Below are positions 1-6,907 of a DNA stretch of 33,662 nucleotides, in pieces; the stretch's first letter is position 1, and each line of letters opens with the position of its first letter. The translations under genes were made by a program, and so were the position numbers. Location: assembly GCA_900545655.1 (NCBI GenBank), contig UQZY01000022.1, positions 1 to 33,662 of the forward strand, written 5' to 3'. Source of the DNA: an uncultured Oscillospiraceae bacterium. GTDB lineage: Bacteria; Bacillota; Clostridia; Oscillospirales; Acutalibacteraceae. The notes beneath the pieces are model-generated. The model saw only the letters and a program-made list of their open reading frames with translations, did not search any database and was not told the origin of the DNA.

Positions 1-17
1 AACTGATTTTCAAAAGG

Positions 18-46
18 TTTACAAGTGTTAGATTTTATGCTATCAT
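18..46 (+). promoter_or_regulatory. Sigma-A type promoter of the TetR gene
   Basis: TTTACA at 18-23 and TATCAT at 41-46 are separated by exactly 17 bases. The predicted transcript start (about 52-54) lies only a few bases before the ribosome site at 55-61, so the leader would be very short. Confidence 0.65.
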
Positions 47-57
47 GAACGTCATGA
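43..57. promoter_or_regulatory. Candidate operator, TCATGA-acg-TCATGA
   Basis: Two copies of the self-complementary hexamer TCATGA are separated by 3 bases, which makes an imperfect 15-bp palindrome. It overlaps the -10 box and predicted start site of the TetR gene. TetR proteins commonly bind such palindromes to repress their own promoter. Autoregulation here is inferred from position only. Confidence 0.4.
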
Positions 58-68
58 GGTGTTGTTTT

Positions 69-689
69 ATGGTAGGAAGAGAGAACCCCATATCCGTGCG
101 TTCTAAAAGGCTTATAACGGATGCACTTATAGAGCTTATGGGAGAAAAGGCTTTTTCAAAGATTTCCATAAGAGATATTGTTGAGAGAGCCGGATTGACA
201 AGACAAACTTTTTATCATAATTTCGACTCAAAGGAGGAGGTCTTGCTTCATAAGTCGGACGAACTTTTTGATGATTTTTTTCAGTATCTTACCGACAACG
301 AAGTGAGTGACCTTGAGGGAGTTATATGTCTTTACTTCAGGTATTGGCAGAACAATGATGAGTTTATAAGAATGCTCATTGATAACAACCTTGTATTTCT
401 TCTTGAGAACAGATACCCGCAGTATTATGATCTGGTGCAACTTATTTATTTCAGAGGCAAGGACTTCACGGGAACTGAGACGGAATACCTTTATGCAGCT
501 ATCTGCGGTGCGATAGTCAATCTGCTTGTAGTATGGGTAAAAACCGGAGAGACCATGTCACCGAAAGAGATGTCCGCATTTGTTATGGGACTTTTTGAAG
601 GACGTCTTTATGACCTCTATCTTCCGAAGGAGGAAAGACGCGAAAGACTGCGGGATGTGACAAAGCTAAAGAGAACCATATCAAAATAA
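69..689 (+). CDS. TetR/AcrR family transcriptional regulator
   Basis: A 206-residue DNA-binding repressor-type protein. The N-terminal TetR helix-turn-helix lies at about residues 12-60, with the typical run ISIRDIVERAGLTRQTFYHN followed by FDSKEEVL. The all-helical C-terminal part would bind a ligand and dimerise; no ligand can be read from it. The ATG at 69 is chosen because GAGGTG at 56-61 sits 7 bases upstream; an ATG at 45 is in frame but overlaps the -10 box. The gene is monocistronic, with its own promoter and a terminator at 720-752. No transporter or enzyme target lies next to it in the window, although the region upstream is not visible. The family call is firm, the target unknown. 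Confidence 0.9.
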   Translation: MVGRENPISVRSKRLITDALIELMGEKAFSKISIRDIVERAGLTRQTFYHNFDSKEEVLLHKSDELFDDFFQYLTDNEVSDLEGVICLYFRYWQNNDEFIRMLIDNNLVFLLENRYPQYYDLVQLIYFRGKDFTGTETEYLYAAICGAIVNLLVVWVKTGETMSPKEMSAFVMGLFEGRLYDLYLPKEERRERLRDVTKLKRTISK

Positions 690-719
690 ATCATCACAAC
701 GAAACCGAATGAATTTTTT

Positions 720-752
720 GAGCGATGAAACCTTAGTTTCACCGCTCTTTTT
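720..752 (+). terminator. Rho-independent terminator after the TetR gene
   Basis: A 12-base arm starting GAGCG (720-731) pairs with 736-747 with one A/C mismatch and a 4-base loop, and is followed by CTTTTTCC. Confidence 0.75.
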
Positions 753-776
753 CCTTGACAATAACCTTGACAATAA
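753..776 (+). repeat. Perfect 12-bp tandem repeat carrying two -35 boxes
   Basis: CCTTGACAATAA occurs twice with no spacer (753-764 and 765-776). Each copy contains TTGACA. The second copy is spaced for use with TATAAA at 789-794 (16 bases) or TAAAAT at 791-796 (18 bases). Confidence 0.85.
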
Positions 777-796
777 TAGGTATAAAGTTATAAAAT
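767..796 (+). promoter_or_regulatory. Promoter of rny
   Basis: TTGACA at 767-772 is followed by TATAAA at 789-794 (16-base spacer), with TAAAAT at 791-796 as an alternative (18-base spacer). It lies about 80 bases before the TTG start of rny. Confidence 0.6.
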
Positions 797-873
797 GTTA
801 AGGATATTGTGGAGTAATAATTCTAACTTTACATATTACAAAAATTTTAAAAAATAGGAGGTGTCTTTTAACT

Positions 874-2427
874 TTGGACATAAAAATTGCGATTATACTT
901 ATAATTGTAGCTGCAGTCGTATTTGCAATACTTGGTTTTATTGCCGGCCAGATTTACAGAAAAAAGGTTGCCGAGGCTGCTATCGGTTCTGCCAACCAGG
1001 AAGCTACACGAATTATAAATGCTGCAATGACTACAGCAGAGCAAAAGAAAAAAGAGGCAATTTTAGAAGCTAAAGATGAAATTCACAAGCAGCGTTCCGA
1101 AACGGAGCGCGACCTCAGGGAACGTCGTTCCGAGGTTCAGCGACAGGAGCGTCGCATCATTCAAAAGGAAGAGGCTATTGATAAGAAGGTAGATACTCTT
1201 GAAAGGAAAGAAGAGGTACTCAACCAGAAGATCAGAAATGTTGACGAAAAACTTGAGGAAGTTGATACCGTAAAGAAGAGTCAGCTTGAGATGCTCGAAA
1301 AAATTTCGGGTTACTCAAAGGAACAGGCAAAGGCATATCTTCTTCAGCAGCTCGAGGAGGACCTTGAGCATGAAAAGGCTGTCCGTGTACTTGATTACAA
1401 GGACAGAGTTAAGGATGAGTCAGACGAACTCGCAAGAGAGATTATCACAACCGCCATCCAGCGTTGTGCGGCTGACCATGCTGCAGAGGCGACCGTTTCG
1501 GTTGTTCCTCTCCCGAATGATGAGATGAAGGGTCGAATTATAGGACGTGAGGGCAGAAATATCCGCACTATTGAAACCATAACAGGTGTTGACCTTATCA
1601 TCGACGACACACCGGAGGCAATCACCATTTCCTGCTTTGATCCTGTACGCAGAGAGGTTGCAAGACTTACTCTTGAGCGTCTTATTCAGGACGGACGTAT
1701 TCACCCTGCACGTATCGAGGAAACTGTTGAGAAGTGCAGACGTGAGGTTGAACAAACAATCAAGCAGACGGGTGAGCGTGCAGTGCTTGACGCAGGCGTA
1801 AACGGCATCCATCCGGAGCTTGTAAAGCTTCTCGGACGTCTTAAGTACCGTACAAGTTACGGACAGAATGTGCTTAATCACTCTCTTGAGGTATCCTACA
1901 TATCCGGTCTTATAGCCGCAGAAGTCGGAGCAGATGTGAAGCTTGCGAAGCGTGCCGGTCTCCTTCATGATATCGGTAAGGCGATAGACCATGAGTACGA
2001 CGGTACACACGTCCAGCTCGGAGTTGAGTTTGCCAAGAAGTACAAGGAAAACGAAGCGGTTGTACACGCTATACAGGCTCATCACAATGATGTCGAACCG
2101 AAAACAGCGGTTGCGTGTATTGTTCAGGCTGCCGACGCTATTTCGGCTGCTCGTCCGGGTGCCCGCCGTGAAAATATTGAAAATTACATCAAGCGTCTTG
2201 AAAAGCTTGAGGAGATTGCTACGTCATTTGACGGTGTTGAGAGCTCCTTTGCGATTCAGGCAGGTCGTGAAATTCGTATAATGGTTAAGCCGGAGGCTGT
2301 TTCCGATGACAAGATGGTTCTTATAGCTCATGACGTTGTAAAGAAGATTGAGGAAGAGCTTGAGTATCCGGGACAGATAAAGGTAAACGTTATAAGAGAA
2401 AGTCGCACGGTAGACTACGCAAAATAA
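874..2427 (+). CDS. rny: Ribonuclease Y
   Basis: A 517-residue membrane-anchored endoribonuclease that starts mRNA decay in many Firmicutes. In order: a TM helix at about 5-26, a long charged coiled coil at about 30-200, a KH domain with the GRIIGREGRNIR motif at about 220-231, and an HD domain whose H365-D366 metal site lies in LLHDIGKAID. The length matches the family (about 510-520). The start is TTG at 874, with AGGAGGTG at 856-863; no ATG precedes the TM helix in frame. It has its own promoter, and a terminator at 2435-2466 separates it partly from ymdB, the same neighbour order as in Bacillus. Confidence 0.97.
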   Translation: MDIKIAIILIIVAAVVFAILGFIAGQIYRKKVAEAAIGSANQEATRIINAAMTTAEQKKKEAILEAKDEIHKQRSETERDLRERRSEVQRQERRIIQKEEAIDKKVDTLERKEEVLNQKIRNVDEKLEEVDTVKKSQLEMLEKISGYSKEQAKAYLLQQLEEDLEHEKAVRVLDYKDRVKDESDELAREIITTAIQRCAADHAAEATVSVVPLPNDEMKGRIIGREGRNIRTIETITGVDLIIDDTPEAITISCFDPVRREVARLTLERLIQDGRIHPARIEETVEKCRREVEQTIKQTGERAVLDAGVNGIHPELVKLLGRLKYRTSYGQNVLNHSLEVSYISGLIAAEVGADVKLAKRAGLLHDIGKAIDHEYDGTHVQLGVEFAKKYKENEAVVHAIQAHHNDVEPKTAVACIVQAADAISAARPGARRENIENYIKRLEKLEEIATSFDGVESSFAIQAGREIRIMVKPEAVSDDKMVLIAHDVVKKIEEELEYPGQIKVNVIRESRTVDYAK

Positions 2428-2434
2428 AACTGAG

Positions 2435-2466
2435 TGGGGCAGGACTTTTTCTGCCCCATATTTTTC
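2435..2466 (+). terminator. Intrinsic terminator between rny and ymdB
   Basis: TGGGGCAG at 2435-2442 pairs with CTGCCCCA at 2451-2458, followed by TATTTTTC. No clear promoter lies between it and ymdB, so it probably lowers read-through transcription into ymdB. Confidence 0.8.
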
Positions 2467-2485
2467 TCAATAGAAAGGTTTTTGA

Positions 2486-3265
2486 ATGAAGGTACTTTGT
2501 ATTGGAGACGTTGTCGGTACTACCGGAATCGAATTTTTAAGACGTGTGCTTCCGGGTTTTAAAAAGGATAACGGAGTGGACGTTTGTATTGTCAACGGTG
2601 AAAACTCATCAGACGGAAACGGTATAACTCCCGTATCTGCAGAGCATATCTTTACGAGCGGAGCGGATGTCATAACAACCGGAAACCATGCTTACCGCAG
2701 AAAAGAGATGTACGCTTACTATGAGGAAAAGGAATTCATAGTAAGACCGGCGAATTTTTCCGACAATAATCCCGGAAAAGGTTATTGTATACTGGATAAG
2801 GGAAGAGTTCAGGTGGGTATTATAAATCTGATGGGAACCATGTATATGGATCCCTTGGGAAACCCGTTTGAGGCTGCTGATAAGCTTCTAAAGATCCCCG
2901 AGCTTTCCGATTGCAGGATAAAAATAGTGGACTTCCATGCCGAGGCAACCTCTGAAAAGAGGGCTATGGGCTTTTATCTGGACGGACGTGTGTCGGCTGT
3001 GTTCGGTACACATACTCACGTACAGACCGCGGATGAGCAGATACTTCCAAACGGCACGGGATATATCACCGACCTCGGTATGACGGGAACTGTACAATCC
3101 GTTTTGGGTGTCGACTCAAAAATCGTGATTGATAAGTTTCGCTACAATATGCCGACAAGATTTGATTTTATCAGAGGCTCCGCATATCTATGCGGTGTAT
3201 TGCTTGAAATTGATGAAAAGAGCGGAAAGGCGCTAAGCGTTTCCCGCGTTATGATAAAGGAGTGA
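2486..3265 (+). CDS. ymdB: YmdB family metallophosphodiesterase
   Basis: A 259-residue protein of the TIGR00282/YmdB family, dimetal phosphoesterases that hydrolyse cyclic nucleotides in vitro and influence biofilm and motility decisions in Bacillus. Visible metal-site motifs are GDVVG near the start, NGENSSDGNG at about 38-47, TTGNHAYR at about 70-77, DFHAEATSEK at about 154-163 and FGTHTHVQTADE at about 178-189. The order rny-ymdB is conserved in Firmicutes, and the protein is known to work with RNase Y in some species. ATG at 2486 follows a weak ribosome site (GAAAGG at 2473-2478). The next gene begins within 10 bases of its stop. Confidence 0.93.
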   Translation: MKVLCIGDVVGTTGIEFLRRVLPGFKKDNGVDVCIVNGENSSDGNGITPVSAEHIFTSGADVITTGNHAYRRKEMYAYYEEKEFIVRPANFSDNNPGKGYCILDKGRVQVGIINLMGTMYMDPLGNPFEAADKLLKIPELSDCRIKIVDFHAEATSEKRAMGFYLDGRVSAVFGTHTHVQTADEQILPNGTGYITDLGMTGTVQSVLGVDSKIVIDKFRYNMPTRFDFIRGSAYLCGVLLEIDEKSGKALSVSRVMIKE

Positions 3266-3273
3266 GACTGCAG

Positions 3274-4716
3274 GTGAAAATCAAAGTTTTTCGCAGAGTA
3301 ACTGCAATTATAATGCTCATATGCATGGTTGTTTCGTTTACCTCCTGCAGTAAAAATCCGTCGGGAGGCAAGGACGACAAAGGAAAAAACACGGGCTCAT
3401 CTTCAACTGAGGGGCAGATATGTATTCCGTACTCCAGAGAGGACGGTATGAATCCTTTTACGGCGAAAAGTCTCCTTAACAGTTCGATTATGCCTCTTTT
3501 ATACAACGGATTGTTTTCACTCAATGAAAAATATGAAGCCGAGGACGCGCTCGGAAAAGATGCGGTGGTTTCCGGAACAGAGGTAACGGTAACTCTGGAC
3601 TCCGGCGCAAGGTTCAGCGACGGCAGTACAGTTACGGCGGATGACGTCGTGTATTCCTTCAATCTTTCTAAGAATTCGGCGTATTATTCAACAATGCTCC
3701 TTACTGTGGAGAGCGTTGTTGCTGCCGCAAGAAACAAGGTAGTGTTCAAAATGGCGGTGGCTGATAAATATGCTTCGGCTCTTCTGACCTTTCCGATTGT
3801 GAAGCTGAATACCGCAGCTGAAGAGAGCAGCATACCTGTCGGAGCCGGTCCGTATGTATACACGGCGACTGCTGACGGCGGTACGCTTACCCCGAATTCT
3901 CATTCGGAACTTAAGTACAAAAAGGATAAGATAATACTGTCAAATACAGCGGATACAAAGCCCCTGATGCACAGCTTGGTTATCGGTAACATAACGGCTT
4001 GTTTTGATGATTTGTCAGGCGGTGAATCGGAAAGAATAAATGCATCGTCGATTCAGGTTGACTTGAACAATCTTGTTTTTCTCGGTCTGAAAGCCGACGG
4101 AGTATTTTCCGATGAAAAGCTCAGACGCTCACTCTCGGGAGTTATTGACCGCGATAAACTGATAAATTCGGGATTTGAAGGCTTCGGTACACCGACAAAA
4201 CTGCCGTTTAATCCTGTGTGGTATGGGCTAAAGGGAGTAAATCCCGTAAAACATGATAGGGATTCCGACAGTGCATACCTCGGTCAGAAACTTTCGGGAA
4301 GAACAATAAAAATTCTCGTGTGCTCGGACAACAACTTTAAGGTGAAGTTTGCAGAGGAGCTTGCCTCTCAGTTTTCCGCCGTCGGAGTTAAAACGAATAT
4401 TATTTCCGTGGCTTATGACGTTTACAGGAGCAGTGTGGAGTCAGGAAACTACGACATATATGTGGGTGAGTACAAGCTTACCGGCGACATGAATATCTCA
4501 GGTCTTATAAATGATGAAGAGTTTAAAAATAAGTATTTTGAGATGCTTTCGGGCGCAATTACAGTAAAGGATTTTGTGAAGGACTTTGAAAATACCTTGC
4601 CTTTTGTCCCTGTTGCTGTAAGAAACGGTGTTCTCGCATACTCAAGAAGTGTGCAGACTGAGGTAAAACCCATGCCCGGAAGTGTATTTTCAAATTTGAC
4701 AGAATGGTCAGTATGA
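3274..4716 (+). CDS. Family 5 extracellular solute-binding lipoprotein (peptide/nickel-type)
   Basis: A 480-residue secreted binding protein. It has a basic N-terminus, a hydrophobic signal helix and a lipobox ending at Cys25 (FTSC), followed by a Gly/Lys/Ser linker. The mature part shows the SBP_bac_5 pattern: NPFTAKSLLNSSIMPLLYNG, ALGKD, and SDGSTVTADDVVYSFNL. These proteins deliver oligopeptides or similar solutes to an ABC transporter. GTG at 3274 is preferred because GGAG at 3259-3262 lies 11 bases before it; a GTG at 3262 overlaps the ymdB stop and lacks a usable site. It appears co-transcribed with ymdB. No permease or ATPase gene is nearby, so it is an orphan component. The specific ligand is unknown. 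Confidence 0.85.
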   Translation: MKIKVFRRVTAIIMLICMVVSFTSCSKNPSGGKDDKGKNTGSSSTEGQICIPYSREDGMNPFTAKSLLNSSIMPLLYNGLFSLNEKYEAEDALGKDAVVSGTEVTVTLDSGARFSDGSTVTADDVVYSFNLSKNSAYYSTMLLTVESVVAAARNKVVFKMAVADKYASALLTFPIVKLNTAAEESSIPVGAGPYVYTATADGGTLTPNSHSELKYKKDKIILSNTADTKPLMHSLVIGNITACFDDLSGGESERINASSIQVDLNNLVFLGLKADGVFSDEKLRRSLSGVIDRDKLINSGFEGFGTPTKLPFNPVWYGLKGVNPVKHDRDSDSAYLGQKLSGRTIKILVCSDNNFKVKFAEELASQFSAVGVKTNIISVAYDVYRSSVESGNYDIYVGEYKLTGDMNISGLINDEEFKNKYFEMLSGAITVKDFVKDFENTLPFVPVAVRNGVLAYSRSVQTEVKPMPGSVFSNLTEWSV

Positions 4717-4737
4717 TATAAAATTTTCTTTATTCGA

Positions 4738-4759
4738 GGATGCATCTGAAGATGTATCC
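4738..4759. promoter_or_regulatory. Inverted repeat downstream of the lipoprotein gene
   Basis: GGATGCATCT (4738-4747) and AGATGTATCC (4750-4759) are complementary apart from one G-T pair, with a 2-base centre. No T-run follows, so it is not a standard terminator. It could be a protein site or an RNA-stabilising hairpin. Confidence 0.35.
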
Positions 4760-4761
4760 GG

Positions 4762-4806
4762 TAAAACTAAAATCGATAAAACCAAAATTCAGGTTAAAAC
4801 TAAAAT
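4762..4806 (+). repeat. Three A-rich 12-bp repeats
   Basis: TAAAACYAAAAT occurs at 4762-4773, 4777-4788 and 4795-4806, with periods of 15 and 18 bases. It lies in the gap before the Gls24-like gene. It may be a simple-sequence expansion or an UP-element-like tract. Confidence 0.5.
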
Positions 4807-4865
4807 TCAGTATCTGAAAAATTAAAAGTGTAATCAACAAAGGTATAAAAAGGCTGGTGCTTTTT

Positions 4866-5219
4866 ATGGTAGCATATGAAAACCCGTTGGGTAAAATTGA
4901 AATAAGTGAAAGCTATTTTTCACAGCTGCTCGGCAGTGTTGTTCCCACATGCTTTGGTGTGGCAGGCATGTCCGACAGCAACACTTATCAAAATATCAGA
5001 TCCTTTTTCCTGAGAAAGCATTATTTTCTCGATAAAGGAGTAAGTGTCCGCAGAGAAGAAGGCGGTCTTGTTGTTGAGCTCCATATAGTTGTGACGTACG
5101 GACTCAACATCTCCGTTGTAGTACAAAGCATCGTAAACAAGGTGCGCTACACTATTGAAAACGCGACGGGACTCACGGTGAAAACTGTAAATGTTTACGT
5201 AGATTCGATGATTTCTTAA
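4866..5219 (+). CDS. Asp23/Gls24 family envelope stress response protein (YloU-like)
   Basis: A 117-residue protein of the Asp23/Gls24 (DUF322) family. The pattern GKIEISESYFSQLLGSVV near the N-terminus and the alternating stretch LHIVVTYGLNISVVVQSIVNKVRYTIENATGL near the C-terminus are typical. Members sit near the cell membrane and are linked to envelope stress; the short YloU type is almost always next to yloV/fakA, as here (13 bases to the next start). ATG at 4866 is chosen with AAAGGCTGG 7-8 bases upstream; an in-frame GTG at 4857 is possible. Its exact role is unknown. Confidence 0.88.
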   Translation: MVAYENPLGKIEISESYFSQLLGSVVPTCFGVAGMSDSNTYQNIRSFFLRKHYFLDKGVSVRREEGGLVVELHIVVTYGLNISVVVQSIVNKVRYTIENATGLTVKTVNVYVDSMIS

Positions 5220-5232
5220 GGAGTGCACAGAG

Positions 5233-6891
5233 TTGATTAACGGAGCTTTATTACGTGACGCCATAATTTCGGCGGCGAACAATGTAACAAACCATCGACA
5301 GGAAGTCGATTCCTTGAACGTCTTTCCCGTGCCGGACGGAGATACCGGAACAAATATGTGTATGACCATGGCATCTGCCGGCAGGGAGCTCTCTCTTATG
5401 CCGGATGACGCTACCGTAACAAAGGTTGCGGATACCACGTCATCTGCCATGCTCAGAGGAGCGAGAGGAAACTCGGGCGTAATTCTTTCCCTTATTTTCA
5501 GAGGTATTTCAAAGGGGCTCAAGGGGAAAGAGACTATTGAGCCCAGAGATCTTGTAATTGCGCTTTCCTACGGCGTGGCTTCTGCCTATAAGGCTGTCAT
5601 GAAGCCTACGGAAGGAACAATTCTCACAGTTGTCCGTCTTGCCGCAAAAGCCGGTGCCACATATGGCACGGAGCACAAGGAAGCGGGCATTGCGGAAGTA
5701 TGGGAAAGCGTGTGCGAGGGCGCTGATGAAGCTCTTGAGATGACTCCGGAACTTCTTCCGGTTCTCAAAAAAGCAGGTGTTATCGATTCAGGCGGGCAGG
5801 GACTTGTATATGCCTTTTACGGTATGCTTTCGGTTTTCAAGGACGGAAAGATAATTCCGGATGAAACCGCAGAGGATGGAGCAGCCTCCGAAAAGTCTGA
5901 AAGAGCGGCTTCAGATAAGAAATATTCCGTTAACCTTACCGTAAGGAAAAATGATACTACCAAAACATCGGTGGCCGGACTTCGTGCATTTCTTAAATCA
6001 TCCGGAACAAAGACAAGAGTTACCGAAAAGGACGACCTTGTCGTTCTTCATGTAAATACAGACGAGCCCGGATGTGTTCTGAGTGAAGTGCTTAAGATAG
6101 GCGACCTTATCGAGGTTAAGATTGAAAATCTTGCACTGTCAGTAAAAGAGGATACCTCCGGGAAAAAATCAAAGGACAAAAAGAACGACAAGGATGAGAT
6201 GGGTACGGGTAAATACACTCCGGTTGCACCCGTAAATCCTGTCGGCTTTGTTGCCGTAGCTGCCGGTGACGGACTTTCACAGATGTTCTCGGAGATAAGG
6301 GCTGACCTCGTTGTTTCGGGCGGTCAAACCATGAACCCGAGTACGGAGGATATATTGAGAGCCGTGGAGGCAACTCCTGCGCACACGGTGTTTGTTCTTC
6401 CTAACAATAAGAACATAATCATGGCTGCCGAACAGGCTGCGCCGCTTTCCACAAGGAAGGTCATTGTTCTTCCTACAAGGACCGTGCCTCAGGGCGTATC
6501 CGCCATGTTAAGCTTTGATCCTGATATTTCTGTTGAAGAAAATCACCTGGCAATGACGAAGGCCATTGACCGTGTTTCGACGGCACAGGTTACATTTGCA
6601 GCGCGTGACAGTATCGTTAACGGACAGACTGTAAAGCAGGGCCAGATACTCGGAATGGAGGACGGCACGATAACCGTTATCGAGAATGATATCATCCAGG
6701 CTGCGTTTAAGATAACAAGACATCTTTACAAGAAGCATACGGAGCTTATAACTATCTTCTACGGAGAGGGTGCAACAGAGGAGGATGCCGGAAAGCTTGA
6801 GGAAATGCTCAGAGAAAAATTCCCGAATGTCGAGTATGCAGTCATTTGCGGCGGTCAACCTGTTTATCACTTTATTATTTCGGTAGAGTAA
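5233..6891 (+). CDS. fakA: DAK2 domain fatty acid kinase (FakA/YloV)
   Basis: A 552-residue protein, the family's usual length (about 550). The N-terminal DhaL/DAK2 kinase domain (about 1-205) carries the FPVPDGDTGTNM metal/ATP motif at about 31-42 and the LRGARGNSGVIL and DSGGQGL motifs. A charged linker at about 205-230 and 305-325 (Lys-rich) precedes a C-terminal DegV-like domain (about 330-552). In Firmicutes FakA phosphorylates fatty acids held by a FakB protein, feeding exogenous fatty acids into phospholipid synthesis. No fakB is visible here. The start is TTG at 5233 with AAGGAG at 5219-5224. It is in an operon with the Gls24-like gene and recG (16-base gap). Confidence 0.92.
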   Translation: MINGALLRDAIISAANNVTNHRQEVDSLNVFPVPDGDTGTNMCMTMASAGRELSLMPDDATVTKVADTTSSAMLRGARGNSGVILSLIFRGISKGLKGKETIEPRDLVIALSYGVASAYKAVMKPTEGTILTVVRLAAKAGATYGTEHKEAGIAEVWESVCEGADEALEMTPELLPVLKKAGVIDSGGQGLVYAFYGMLSVFKDGKIIPDETAEDGAASEKSERAASDKKYSVNLTVRKNDTTKTSVAGLRAFLKSSGTKTRVTEKDDLVVLHVNTDEPGCVLSEVLKIGDLIEVKIENLALSVKEDTSGKKSKDKKNDKDEMGTGKYTPVAPVNPVGFVAVAAGDGLSQMFSEIRADLVVSGGQTMNPSTEDILRAVEATPAHTVFVLPNNKNIIMAAEQAAPLSTRKVIVLPTRTVPQGVSAMLSFDPDISVEENHLAMTKAIDRVSTAQVTFAARDSIVNGQTVKQGQILGMEDGTITVIENDIIQAAFKITRHLYKKHTELITIFYGEGATEEDAGKLEEMLREKFPNVEYAVICGGQPVYHFIISVE

Positions 6892-6907
6892 TCGGAGGGT
6901 GCAAAAA

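Noticed and set aside
1420..2085. 221-codon open frame on the minus strand
   Set aside because: Antisense to the KH/HD part of rny, with no ribosome site and no recognisable motif.
4920..5522. 200-codon minus-strand open frame
   Set aside because: It spans the antisense of two well-supported genes (Gls24-like and fakA) and has no family pattern.
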